The notes beneath the pieces were generated by a model that saw only the letters and a program-made list of their open reading frames with translations, ran no database searches and had not been told where the DNA came from. Shown piece after piece: positions 25,646 through 36,200 of a stretch of 64,000 bases of DNA (its first letter is position 1; every line of letters begins with the position of its first letter). The translations under genes were made by a program, and so were the position numbers. Origin of the DNA: Eshraghiella sp964405265 (GTDB taxonomy: Bacteria; Bacillota; Clostridia; Lachnospirales; Lachnospiraceae). Location of the stretch: assembly GCA_964405265.1 (NCBI GenBank), contig CAYONC010000002.1, positions 123,680-187,679 of the forward strand, in the 5' to 3' direction.

Positions 25646-26338
25646 TCAGATGAAGCGTGCAAATACCGACGCTCCCACAACCGTGAATATTCCGGCAACG
25701 GCAATTGACAGACTCGCCATTGCACCCTCAATACTGCCAAGCTCCATTGCCCTTGACGTTCCTATTGCATGTGAAGCCGTTCCCAGTGCCACGCCCTTTG
25801 ACACAGGTTCCCTGATGCGGAACAGCCTGATGACGGTTTCTCCGATTATGTTACCGAGTATTCCCGTTATCACAATCACGGCAACAGTAATTGTGACGTA
25901 TCCTCCAAGCTCTTCGGACACTCCCATTCCTATTGCAGTCGTTATTGATTTCGGCAAAAGGCTTACATACATTTCGTGGTCAAGCTTCCATATAAGAGAC
26001 ATCACAAATATGCATACAAGACTTGTAAGCGTACCTGAGAGTATTCCGGCAATTACAGCCTTATAATTCTTCTTCAGAAGCTCCGACTGCTCATAAAGAG
26101 GTATTGCAAGACATACCGTCGCGGGCGTAAGCAGATAACTGAGATAGGATGCTCCCCTGTTATATGTTTCATAATCAATTTTTCCTGCCCACAGTAAAAA
26201 TATAATTATTACCACTGAAATAAGCAGAGGGTTAAATAAAGGAAAGCTGATTTTTTTTCTAAGCATACAGCCTGCAAAGTATGCACATATACTTACCGCA
26301 ACTCCGAAAAACACAGAGTTTTTCAATAATTCATTCAT
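25646..26338 (-). CDS. lrgB: LrgB-family membrane protein
   Basis: LrgB/CidB proteins are polytopic membrane proteins that work with LrgA/CidA in control of murein hydrolase activity, or as exporters of glycolytic by-products. The 230-residue protein shows several hydrophobic helices, the family segment PKSITTAIGMGVSEELGGY and the C-terminal GTASHAIGTSRAMELGSIEGAMASL. The start is ATG 26336-26338 (MNELLKNSVFFG) with AAGGA about 10 bases upstream, overlapping lrgA by 8 bases. A longer frame upstream would read mostly out of lrgA in another frame. Confidence 0.92.
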   Translation of the reverse strand: MNELLKNSVFFGVAVSICAYFAGCMLRKKISFPLFNPLLISVVIIIFLLWAGKIDYETYNRGASYLSYLLTPATVCLAIPLYEQSELLKKNYKAVIAGILSGTLTSLVCIFVMSLIWKLDHEMYVSLLPKSITTAIGMGVSEELGGYVTITVAVIVITGILGNIIGETVIRLFRIREPVSKGVALGTASHAIGTSRAMELGSIEGAMASLSIAVAGIFTVVGASVFARFI

Positions 26339-26699
26339 TGTTCCCATCCTTCTTATTCTGACGGTGTATAACCGCATCCGATACCTTTCCGGACACTGCC
26401 ATGACAAGAACCGTTGACACGGCAGTGATAACGGCAACAGGAAAAAAAACCGGTTTCAGCACGTTCCACGTAACCATAAGCCCCACCGCCGCAGGTATAA
26501 ACATTATTGGCATAATTTCCACAAAAAAATGTCCGGCTTCCCTGACATATTCATATCTTATAAACCCGGTCTTCAATCCTGCATACATGATGACAAGTCC
26601 GTATATTCCCGCCGGAACGGGAAGCTTTATAAAATAATTAAGGACTTCACCAATAAAAGATATAAGTAATATTATTCCAGTCTGCCATATATATTTCAC
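26331..26699 (-). CDS. lrgA: LrgA/CidA-family holin-like protein
   Basis: A 122-residue protein with four hydrophobic segments and family motifs IGEVLNYFIKLPVPAGIYGLVIMYAGL and HFFVEIMPIMFIPAAVGLM, typical of CidA/LrgA. These are holin-like and act with LrgB. The start is GTG at 26697-26699, with a GGAG site 8 bases upstream. It is the first gene of an operon with lrgB, with its own promoter at 26725-26753. Two-component regulators that often sit beside lrgAB (LytSR) are not here. Confidence 0.92.
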   Translation of the reverse strand: MKYIWQTGIILLISFIGEVLNYFIKLPVPAGIYGLVIMYAGLKTGFIRYEYVREAGHFFVEIMPIMFIPAAVGLMVTWNVLKPVFFPVAVITAVSTVLVMAVSGKVSDAVIHRQNKKDGNNE

Positions 26700-26724
26700 C
26701 GTACATTCTCCTCTTTTTCCCCAT

Positions 26725-26753
26725 ATCTTATCATAAATGCACTGTTAAGACAA
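26725..26753 (-). promoter_or_regulatory. Promoter of the lrgA operon
   Basis: TTGTCT (26748-26753), 17 bases and TAAGAT (26725-26730) on the minus strand, about 25 bases before the GTG of lrgA. It could drive lrgA-lrgB-rsmH2-GTPase/NYN as a single transcript, since gaps in that run are 13 bases or less. Confidence 0.65.
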
Positions 26754-26804
26754 GAATGCCGGATAAAAAGGTGCTGCGTCTTATTTGAGAATCTGCCAAC
26801 TCTC

Positions 26805-28457
26805 CTACCTTCTAAACAGGCTGTCGCTGACGCACAGCGTTCCCCATCCCCATCTTCTGTCAGGCCATTCCTGCACTCCGGGAACCCTTGAAGCCCCTGC
26901 GATAAGTGCCGCCCTTATTTTCTCTCCATACATGAAAGGGTCATTTCCCTTTACAATTCCCCACTCCATCAGCAAAGCCGCACTTCCCGTAACAAACGGA
27001 ACAGCCATTGATGTTCCGCTTCTTACGGCATATCCGCCGATTCCGGCCTGTGCCGATATGATTCCGACACCCGGTGCCGTAATATCCGGCTTGTATGCCA
27101 CGGGATTCAGTGTATATCCCCTGCCTGAAAAAGGTGCATGGCTCAGCCTTCCCGCATCATAAGCGCCTACTGATATAACCTTATATGCCGTTGACGGAAT
27201 AGTAAGTGTTATGTCAGGGTCTGCTGCCGTAAATCCGGTATTTCCGTTGACAAAATTACTTTCTGAGAGCCACATATCATAATATCCGCTTATTATTCTC
27301 TCAGGTACAAATATAAAATTCCATAACCCTTCCGATATGCAGCACCCGTCAGGTATTATCTGAAACAGTATTTCCTGCCTTTCTCTGTAAGGTGACGGTT
27401 CGCCGTAATACACATACACGGTATTGCCATTAATACGATACTTTTCAGTTCCCAGCGTCTTCCGAATGTACGTAATGCTTCCTGACGGATCGACAAGTCT
27501 TATGGAAAAATCATCTCCGTATCTTTTCCACAGCTGTATGTTAAGCGAGCTTTCATATCTGCCGACGGCAAGCTCGGTTCTTCTTTCCACATTATCAAGC
27601 TTTCCCGATGCGTGTATTCTTTTATCCGCCTCATTTCCGGTACCTGCCGCTATCGAAACCTTCCATACACTGCTTACATAATCAAGATAAGTTTCAATAA
27701 GCGAAAGCCCGTCATGTGCTCCATAGTTATTTCCAAAGCTCAAATTAACTGCAAGCGGTTTTTCATTACGCATTGCATATCTGACACAGAAATCCACCGC
27801 TTCCATAAGTCTTGCAGTATTAAAATACCTGTCTTCTCCAAGTCTGACTGCAATAATGTCAGCCTCAGATGCCACACCGTTATTTCCCGCAGCAATTCCG
27901 GCCACATGGGTACCGTGACCGCTCAGATCCGGAGCAAGATTCACAACATTATTCATTATTGCATTGTTTATATCATCCTCATAATATACATTTCCGTTTT
28001 CCTGATTATTAATTACCCTGATTCTTGTTAATCCGTCATTTTTTCTGAACTCAGGGTGCATATAGTCTATTCCGCTGTCAATTACCGCAATATAAGTTCC
28101 CGCTCCCGTCAGTGACAACGGTGTCCTTTTCAAGGGAATAATGCATGAGGAATATACTGAATATTCCCGCTCGTAAAAAAGAATGGAAGACTTTTCCACA
28201 AAAAGCACATTAACATTATCGGCAAGTTTCTCTATATTTTCCTTAGGAAGCATAACGATTCCATACCCTCCTAACAGCTCTTTTATTCTTCCTCCGAGTC
28301 TCTCTACCTCATCCGTAATATTTCCTGAATATCTTACAATCAGTTCCCACTGTCCGTTATTACCGTCATAACCCGTATTAAGGTTATCCGTTCTTTCTCT
28401 CTCTGATTCAGGTATGTCAAGTGCAAGACCAAGCTCATTTTCTATTTTCTGATTCAT
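26805..28457 (-). CDS. S8 subtilisin-like serine protease (Csp-like, cytoplasmic form)
   Basis: A 550-residue protease with the full catalytic triad: D127 in AVIDSGIDYMHPEF, H181 in GHGTHVAGIAAG, S483 in SGTSMAVPFVTG. About 110 residues precede the catalytic core and look like a propeptide domain. A beta-rich insertion between the H and S regions (about 300-400) resembles the jelly-roll of Csp germination proteases. No signal peptide or membrane segment is present, so it should act in the cytosol or be released during sporulation. The Csp likeness is inferred from architecture. The ribosome site is weak (ACGGAAAA). It diverges from the MFS gene. Confidence 0.85.
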   Translation of the reverse strand: MNQKIENELGLALDIPESERERTDNLNTGYDGNNGQWELIVRYSGNITDEVERLGGRIKELLGGYGIVMLPKENIEKLADNVNVLFVEKSSILFYEREYSVYSSCIIPLKRTPLSLTGAGTYIAVIDSGIDYMHPEFRKNDGLTRIRVINNQENGNVYYEDDINNAIMNNVVNLAPDLSGHGTHVAGIAAGNNGVASEADIIAVRLGEDRYFNTARLMEAVDFCVRYAMRNEKPLAVNLSFGNNYGAHDGLSLIETYLDYVSSVWKVSIAAGTGNEADKRIHASGKLDNVERRTELAVGRYESSLNIQLWKRYGDDFSIRLVDPSGSITYIRKTLGTEKYRINGNTVYVYYGEPSPYRERQEILFQIIPDGCCISEGLWNFIFVPERIISGYYDMWLSESNFVNGNTGFTAADPDITLTIPSTAYKVISVGAYDAGRLSHAPFSGRGYTLNPVAYKPDITAPGVGIISAQAGIGGYAVRSGTSMAVPFVTGSAALLMEWGIVKGNDPFMYGEKIRAALIAGASRVPGVQEWPDRRWGWGTLCVSDSLFRR

Positions 28458-28473
28458 TTTTCCGTCTGACTTA

Positions 28474-28501
28474 TTGATTTTTAAAATTAATATGTTATAC
28501 T
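28474..28501 (+). promoter_or_regulatory. Promoter for the MFS transporter
   Basis: TTGATT (28474-28479), 16 bases and TATACT (28496-28501), followed by CAGGAG and ATG at 28535. It lies in the short divergent region shared with the S8 protease. Confidence 0.65.
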
Positions 28502-28534
28502 ACATGAATTAATGAAATTTCAGGAGAAAAAATT

Positions 28535-29698
28535 ATGCATATGTTTTTGCTTGCCATTATATATCTTGCTTTCATAAGCCTTGGACTTCCGGATTCCCTT
28601 TTGGGTTCCGCATGGCCGGTTATGCAGGAAATTTTCAATGTTCCGATTTCTTACATGGGCTTCATTACTATGATAATCAGCGGCTGTACAATATGTTCCA
28701 GTCTGATTTCTGACAGACTGACGGGAAGGTTCGGCACAAAATATGTTACTCTTGTAAGCATATTTCTGACTGCTGCGGCACTTTTCGGTTTTTCAGTTTC
28801 CGACAGATTCGTATATCTGTGTCTGTGGGCAGTTCCGTACGGTCTCGGAGCCGGTGCCATTGATGCAGCACTTAATAATTATGTTGCACTTCATTACAGC
28901 TCAAGGCATATGAGCTGGCTTCACTGTTTCTGGGGTGTTGGTACGTTAATAAGCCCGTATGTGATGAAATGGGCAATAAGCAATACCGTATGGAATGACG
29001 GTTACCGGACGGTTTCATATATACAGCTTGGAATAACCCTGATTGTGGGTGTGACGCTTTTTGCATGGAAGGCTGAATCTGCATCCGGGTCTTCTGCAGT
29101 AAGCAGAAAACCGCTTAAAATAAAAGATGCGTTAAAGATAAAGGGGGTTCCGTATATTCTTACGGGATTTTTCGCATATTGTGCTGCCGAGAACACCGCC
29201 ATGGTATGGGCAAGCAGCTACCTTGTAAATGCAAGAGGCATGGGTAAGGACACGGCTGCCGGCTTCGGTGCCCTGTTCTTCATCGGTATCACTGCCGGCA
29301 GATTTATCTCCGGCTTTATTTCAGAGAAAGCCGGAGACAGAAGAATGATCCGTATGGGAACGGCAATAATTTTTACCGGCCTTATTATGCTTATAATGCC
29401 TTTTAAAAGCAATGTTCCTGCAATAGCCGGATTAATCACGCTGGGACTCGGCTGTGCTCCGGTATACCCGAGCATAATTCATTCGACGCCGCGAAATTTC
29501 GGCACAGAAAATTCACAGGCAATAATAGGCATACAGATGGCAGGTGCATATGTAGGTTCAACATTTATTCCGCCGGTTTTCGGTCTGATTGCAGACCACG
29601 TAAGCATTAAGCTTTTTCCGCTGTATATGATGGTATTCTTTATTCTTATGATTTCAATGACGGAAAAGACCTTCAATAAGGTACGAAACAGAGACTGA
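28535..29698 (+). CDS. MFS transporter
   Basis: A 387-residue major facilitator with about 12 hydrophobic helices. The loop between helices 2 and 3 reads SDRLTGRFGTKYV, the MFS signature, and it is mirrored in the second half as SGFISEKAGDRRMIRMG. The N-terminal LGLPDSLLGSAWP and the WLHCFWGVGTLISP segment resemble the FucP/YbjJ-type sugar or multidrug-like MFS. The substrate is unknown. It is one of the few plus-strand genes, and it converges on addA with an 8-base gap and no clear terminator between them. Confidence 0.88.
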   Translation: MHMFLLAIIYLAFISLGLPDSLLGSAWPVMQEIFNVPISYMGFITMIISGCTICSSLISDRLTGRFGTKYVTLVSIFLTAAALFGFSVSDRFVYLCLWAVPYGLGAGAIDAALNNYVALHYSSRHMSWLHCFWGVGTLISPYVMKWAISNTVWNDGYRTVSYIQLGITLIVGVTLFAWKAESASGSSAVSRKPLKIKDALKIKGVPYILTGFFAYCAAENTAMVWASSYLVNARGMGKDTAAGFGALFFIGITAGRFISGFISEKAGDRRMIRMGTAIIFTGLIMLIMPFKSNVPAIAGLITLGLGCAPVYPSIIHSTPRNFGTENSQAIIGIQMAGAYVGSTFIPPVFGLIADHVSIKLFPLYMMVFFILMISMTEKTFNKVRNRD

Positions 29699-29706
29699 CA
29701 CGTCAT

Positions 29707-32700
29707 TTACCGTATCTCAATTTCCCTGCCGAGTACCACGGAATATATGTACAGTCCGCCAGTCTTTCTGCCTGTAATACGGCTTAATGCTTCTCCGTAC
29801 AGTTCAAGCTGTTTTTTATACCGTTCGATTAGTATTTTTTCGCCCTTTTCACCTTCGGGAACACGGTCGGTTTTATAATCGGCTATATACAGCCGGTCTC
29901 CTTCAAAGAAAAAAGCATCAACTATACCCTGTATAAGTACCTTTTCATCTGCCGGATACGCTGCATCCACCATATCTGCCCCGACTTCCGTTATAAAAGG
30001 CTGTTCCCTGAATAACACGCCTTCGCTGTACGCTTTTTTCATTCTGCGGGCAAGCTCTGAGCTGATAAAACATTCAAAATCACTTACATTTATGGTGTCT
30101 GCATATTCCTTTGGAAATTTTCCTTTTTCAATACATTCTTTCATATAATTTTCAATGCTTTTTTCATCCGTACAACGTTCATAATCCATTATTTCAAAAA
30201 ATTTATGATATGCATTTCCGCGGAATACTCCCGTAACCCCGCTCTGTTTTTCAACAAATTCAGGAACCGGTACGGATTCCTCAGGCTGCGGAACAAGAAC
30301 CTCCTCATATTCGCTTTCTTCCATTGCCTTATGCTTAATGTCTGATACGGAATACTTGCTTTTAAGTGAAAAAATACTGCCATAAGGATAGACATATTCA
30401 AGCATATCTTCAATTTCTGCATCATTTTCGGAATTATCCGTTATATCAAGCATTCGCCGTATGCCGTCACTTATGTCTCCGACTGTTTCCCGGACCTCTT
30501 CCGTTCTGCCGCACATGAGTTCCTCAGGTAAAACGGTAACGTATCTGTATATACCGCCCTGCGGTCTGATGTGATAAGCTGCCATTACAAGGTCAAGGTA
30601 GCTTTTTCTGCTCAATATGTACTCGGTATCAATACTTCCGCATACTGCAGCGTTATTCCATGCCTTAACGGAGGTATCGTTCGCAACTCCGGTAATTATC
30701 AGCTTCTGTCTGGCTCTTGTAAGTGCAACATACAGAATCCTTAATTCCTCTCCTATACTGTCAGTCATTACCCTGTTCTTAATTACCTCATGAATGAATG
30801 ACGGATATTTTATTCTCTTTATGGTATCAACAATATTGATTCCTATCCCTAATCCGCTGTCCATAATGATGTCTCCTGACGTATCCGTCAGATTATACGT
30901 TTTTGAAGCATCCCCTAATATCACAACCGGAAATTCAAGTCCCTTGCTTCGGTGTATGCTCATGATTCTTACGACATTTTCATTATTTTCAAGTGCCTGT
31001 CCTTCTCCGTAATCCACATCATATTTTTTTATCTCATCTATGTACCTTAAAAAGTTAAACAGTCCGGAATAGCTTGTTTTTTCATAATCTGCCGCCTTGG
31101 TAATAAGCATGTCAAGATTATTCTTTCTTACTTCCCCGTTCGGAAGCAGTCCCATATAATCATAATATCCGCTTTTATATACCACATCATATATAAGCTC
31201 GCTTATTGTAAGTAATTTTGCTTTCCTTCTGTATGAAGCAAGAAGTTCAAGAAAATTGCGGCACTTTTCCCCCAGGGTATCCGTCTTTTCCGAATATCTG
31301 ATAACGCAGTCATAAAATTCCGTCCTTCTTGCCGGTCCTTTAATGTATGCAAGCTCTTCTCCGTTAAAATTTGCAAAAAAAGATTTCATCGTTGATGCAA
31401 GCGGTATTTCCTGTCTCGGATTATCTATTATTTTAAGAAAATTCATGACGGTGCTTACTTCCCGTGCACTGAAATATCCCGTGGTCGAATCATATTTTGC
31501 CGGAATATTATGGTTTAGCAATATCTCTGCATACTCCGGTCCGGATTTTTTATCCGACCTGAGCAGTATGACAAAATCCCCGTATGTCAGACCGGTGTCT
31601 TCTTTAAGCATTTTCTTTATCTGCATTGCTGCCATATTGGCGCATATTTCCCTGTCATCCGTTTCAAGCTCTTTATAAAGTGATTTTTCTGCAACAATTA
31701 TTTCCGTTGCGGTATCCATGAGATCCTCTTCCGTACCTCCGTAATTAAGCCTGTTTTCTTCCGTGTATTCCACTCCGCCGACACTTTTGTGCATGGCAAG
31801 TGAAAACACGTCATTTACCACATTAATTACGTTACGGCAGCTTCTGAAGTTATTGTGAAGCTCTGTTTTTCTGTTATCACCGTCATTTCCGTAGCTGTCA
31901 TACTTGGACATGAACAGCCCCGGATCCGCCATTCGGAATCTGTAAATGCTCTGCTTAACATCCCCGACCATAAACATATTCGGTCTTCCGAATCTTGCAC
32001 CCGACACTGCCGTAAGAATTGCTTCCTGCACAGCATTGCTGTCCTGATATTCATCTACATATATTTCCGTATATTTTTCCGCAAGCTCATCCGCAATTTC
32101 GGTATATGCATACTCCTCCGTTCCTTCCTCATGCTTTACGAGTATTTTCAGTGCAAGATGTTCTATATCCGAAAAATCAACTATGTTCCTGTCATACCTT
32201 GCCAATCTGTATCTTTCACTGAATTCTGCCGTAAGGGCAATTATTTCCTCTGCATGGGGTCTGCTGTCTTCAAGCATATTATATATTTCCTCAGGTGTAT
32301 ATTTAAGATAGCTGTCTGCCAGCCTGTTTATTCTGTTTTTTACGGCATTTCTGTTATACTGAACATACTGCTTCAGGCTCTCGTCTTCGGTATTTCTGAT
32401 GGTTTTAAGTCTCGTAAAGCCGGTGTCCAGACATTTTCCCATCTCCACCGGGTCATTACACTCATATGCAGACGTAATCATTTTAAGGTCAGCTTCAATA
32501 TTCTCCCTGTATGCCGCCGGCCCAGACGGCTCATTGCATACCTCAAGCATATCCCTGCATTTTTCCATGCTTTCTTTTAGACACAGTTTTACATACTTCA
32601 GAATATTTCCGTAAAACTCCGTATTGACAAGCTCATCTGCACCGGATATGTTATACAGCCTTATGCATGCGTCAAGCCATTCATTCTGCCAGGGATGGCT

Positions 32701-33243
32701 CTCCGCCAGCTTATACAGCTTCATTACGGTTTCCCTGATTGCGTCAAAGTTTTTCCCTGACGCAAATGCTTCAACATAATTCAGGAAGCGACTGTTTCCC
32801 TCAATAAATTTTTCTTCTAAAAGCTCATTGAACACGTCAGCCTTTAACAGTTCGAGTTCTCCCGGATCTGCCACTCTGTATGCCGGGTCAAAATCTATGC
32901 AGTTACAGTAATTCCCCAGTATATAAGTACAAAAGCTGTCTATTGTGGATATTTTCGCATGATCTATAAGTGAAATCTGCTTAATCAGGTGGGTATTTTC
33001 AGGCTGTTCTTCCAGTTTTTTATAAAATACAGCCGCAAGTCTTGATTTCATTTCTTCCGCTGCCGCTCTTGTAAACGTAACAACCACAATGGAATCAATA
33101 TCCACCGGATTTTTTTCATCCGTAACCCGTTCTATAATCCTGTTTACAAGCACCGCCGTCTTTCCTGCACCTGCCGCGGCACTGACAAGCATGTTGCAGT
33201 TTCTTGTTTTTATCGCTTCAAGCTGTTCCTTAGTCCAGGCCAT
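29707..33243 (-). CDS. addA: ATP-dependent helicase/nuclease subunit A
   Basis: AddA is the UvrD-like helicase and nuclease subunit of AddAB, which processes double-strand breaks for RecA. The 1178-residue length is normal. Walker A is SAAAGAGKTAVLV (P-loop 24-29) and Walker B is IYVDEYQDSNAVQ. Other helicase motifs are FMVGDVKQSIYRFR, IHRSKGLEFPVVIL and LYVALTRARQKL. The RecB-type nuclease is at the C-terminus (QGIVDAFFFEGDRLYIADYKTD). It overlaps the addB end by 14 bases. Confidence 0.97.
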   Translation of the reverse strand: MAWTKEQLEAIKTRNCNMLVSAAAGAGKTAVLVNRIIERVTDEKNPVDIDSIVVVTFTRAAAEEMKSRLAAVFYKKLEEQPENTHLIKQISLIDHAKISTIDSFCTYILGNYCNCIDFDPAYRVADPGELELLKADVFNELLEEKFIEGNSRFLNYVEAFASGKNFDAIRETVMKLYKLAESHPWQNEWLDACIRLYNISGADELVNTEFYGNILKYVKLCLKESMEKCRDMLEVCNEPSGPAAYRENIEADLKMITSAYECNDPVEMGKCLDTGFTRLKTIRNTEDESLKQYVQYNRNAVKNRINRLADSYLKYTPEEIYNMLEDSRPHAEEIIALTAEFSERYRLARYDRNIVDFSDIEHLALKILVKHEEGTEEYAYTEIADELAEKYTEIYVDEYQDSNAVQEAILTAVSGARFGRPNMFMVGDVKQSIYRFRMADPGLFMSKYDSYGNDGDNRKTELHNNFRSCRNVINVVNDVFSLAMHKSVGGVEYTEENRLNYGGTEEDLMDTATEIIVAEKSLYKELETDDREICANMAAMQIKKMLKEDTGLTYGDFVILLRSDKKSGPEYAEILLNHNIPAKYDSTTGYFSAREVSTVMNFLKIIDNPRQEIPLASTMKSFFANFNGEELAYIKGPARRTEFYDCVIRYSEKTDTLGEKCRNFLELLASYRRKAKLLTISELIYDVVYKSGYYDYMGLLPNGEVRKNNLDMLITKAADYEKTSYSGLFNFLRYIDEIKKYDVDYGEGQALENNENVVRIMSIHRSKGLEFPVVILGDASKTYNLTDTSGDIIMDSGLGIGINIVDTIKRIKYPSFIHEVIKNRVMTDSIGEELRILYVALTRARQKLIITGVANDTSVKAWNNAAVCGSIDTEYILSRKSYLDLVMAAYHIRPQGGIYRYVTVLPEELMCGRTEEVRETVGDISDGIRRMLDITDNSENDAEIEDMLEYVYPYGSIFSLKSKYSVSDIKHKAMEESEYEEVLVPQPEESVPVPEFVEKQSGVTGVFRGNAYHKFFEIMDYERCTDEKSIENYMKECIEKGKFPKEYADTINVSDFECFISSELARRMKKAYSEGVLFREQPFITEVGADMVDAAYPADEKVLIQGIVDAFFFEGDRLYIADYKTDRVPEGEKGEKILIERYKKQLELYGEALSRITGRKTGGLYIYSVVLGREIEIR

Positions 33244-36200
33244 TGTTTTTTTCCTCCCATCCGAACTGCTGCCATTTATTATCCTTATCCATTTTTTCTA
33301 TTTTACGGTATTTTCCCCTGAATCCGCATATTGAACCATATGGACAGTATGTACAGGAATCCTTATATGGATTAACCCTGATATCTCCTTTTTTTATTTC
33401 GGATACCATGGACAGCATTTTCTTTACGGAATAATCTGCCATCAGCTTCAGATGTTCATCGGTTTCAACGGAACCGTTAAAGGATATGGACCCGTCTTTA
33501 TTGCATTTTACCGGAATTACGTCAGATTTTTCTTCAAAATCCCTGTCATAGTGTCTTACGCTTTCATATCCCACAATTCCGGAAGGACAGTATTCTTTTA
33601 GAAGCAGCGATTTATTATACTCATCGGGCGATCCTATGCTTACAAGCGGATTATCGATGTGATTGTATAAAACTCCTCCGGCATATGCATTTCCGTCAAA
33701 TTCCATTAATGCCGTTTTCAGATAAAGCATGAGCTGCAGTTTTACTCCTGCATGTATTTCATCAAAATTCAGACTGTTTCTGCCTGATTTATAGTCTATA
33801 ATTTTTATGTATTTCCCTTTTTCATCCTCAGCAATGTCAATACGGTCGGTTTTTCCGACTATTTCAATTTCGTCACACTCCCACGAAAAAGCTTTTTCAA
33901 TTTTCCACGGTGCAAAATCCCCTGCCTTGAGCTGTTCACCCAATGCCCACACCGTATTGCATACAATATCCGTTATTCTTTTCTTCATGTATGCATTAAT
34001 GCTGTTGTCGTTAAAATATGAATTGTTATAATCCATTGCCGCTTCATTGACATATTTTTCAACGTAATCATGCCTCTCCTCATCCGTAAGTCCGGCAAAG
34101 CTTCTGCCTTCCTGTTCAAGGTGTACCGCCGTAAGTTCAAGAGCTTTATGAAAAAGGCTTCCCATGTCAACAGGTGACAGCTCATATATTTTTCTCTCTT
34201 CCAGCTCCAGTCCGTAGGAGGCGAAATGAGAAAATGCACAGGCTGCGTATTTTTCAATCCTTGATATTCCTGTTTTTTTCATTTCTCCATACAGATATTC
34301 TGCTGATTTTTCCGTAAGTATGTCTTCACTGAGGCTCCGCAGGTATATGTTAAGGAAATGCTCCGTTCTTTTCCTGAATTCTTCTTTTTTCATAAAACAG
34401 TTTATCAGCTTTTGATATTCCTTATCATTTTTTGCAAGCCTTCCGTACTCCGACGCAACGTGAAGAGAGCCTTTTTTTCCTGCCATATAATCCTTAACAG
34501 TGAAGTCTGCCGGCTTTCTGACCGTCAGCTCAGGGAACATTTTCAAAAAAATACCCGTAATCCTTGACGGAGCAGTCTCCTTTCCTTCCCTGTCAAAGCC
34601 ATGATACAGAAGATACAGCTGTTCCGACGGCTTCGTAAAATTAAGATACATATAGTAATTCTGTGTAAATGCTTTTTCTCTTTCTCCCGGAGCAAGTTCA
34701 ACTTCCGCCTCAGACAGTTTTTTTCTCTCAAGCTCGGACAGAAGTCCTCCCCTGCCCGAAATTTTCGGAATAAGACCTTCGTTAACGCCAAGCACAAACA
34801 GTACCTTTATATTGTCAAACCGGCTTCTTTCAAAATCTCCGACAAGTACGCAGTCTGAGGTTGGCGGTATGATTCCGACTTTAATTTCCTGAAAGCCCGC
34901 ATCAAGAATTTCTGAAAATTCCTTCAATGTAAGCTCCTCTTCCCCAAGAAGCGCATATATCCTGTCTAACAGTTCAATTACCTGACCATAGCTCTTGTTA
35001 AGCTCTTCCATTTTGGATGCATTCTCACACTCCCTGGCAAGTGCACTTACTTTTTCATAGAGATTTTCACTCTCCATAAAATCATATACGGCTCTTACAT
35101 AACAGGCTGCAGTATGTTTTCCGCCTTTTACCGCTTCCGTAAACTGACGGATTTTTTCCATGAATTTTTCCCTTATTTCATTAATTACCTGCAGATCCAC
35201 GGTCTTTCCCGGAAATCTGCGGACAAATTTTTCAGAATAACGCTTTTCTCCTCTTATGCCCAGCGCAAGAATATAATTCTCAAATATATCCGTTTCTTCA
35301 TCCGGTATATCACATAAGCCGTTTTTTAGCAGACGAAATACACTCTCGTAGGAATAATTTCTCACGACCGTATCTATTGCCGATCTTAAATATTCCACAA
35401 GGGCATTATTAATAAGACTTCTCTTCATATCCATAAAATACGGTATTTCAGCCTCTTCAAATATTCCTGCAATTTCGCTTCCGTATTCCTGCATATCCCC
35501 TGCAATAACTCCTATATCCCTGAATCTCATTCCTTCCTGACGTACTTTTTTCAGTATTTCCGATGCCGTATATCTGATTTCTTCCTTCATCATCGGAAGG
35601 CACGCAATATGTATACTGCCTTTCTTTTCACGGCAGGTATTTCTGCCATATCTGAAAATATTCTTTTCAAGAAAATCCAGCTCCGGACTGTTTTTAAACC
35701 TGTATTGTCCCTCATCCGGTCGTATCTTTTCAAGTGTAAATTCTGTTTTTAACCTGTCTGCCATCTTTCCGAGCCCGGAAACCATTGTCCTGCTCATGTA
35801 AAAAAGCTCTTCTTCCCCATATATATGGCGGTAATCCACATCAGCAGATGCCGTCACGGTAAAAATCACTTCTTCTGCCATGAGGGTCATTTTTTCAATC
35901 AGTCTGTACTGTACGGGTGTAAATCCCGTAAATCCGTCAAATGCAATTACGCTGTTTTTCAGCATTGAGGATTTTTCTATAATCTTATCAAGCATTTCCG
36001 TTCTGTCTTCTACGGTTACATATCTTCCTTCCATACTGTCGGAAAACGCCCTGTATATGACATATATATCCTTAAGCTTCTGCCTGAGTCTGTCTCCTCC
36101 GGTATTTTCCGCAATTTCATACAGCTTTTCCGGGCTTATGCCATATTGCTTCAATTCAGAAATCAGGGATTTTATATCACTTATAAAGCCCTGCCCCGAC

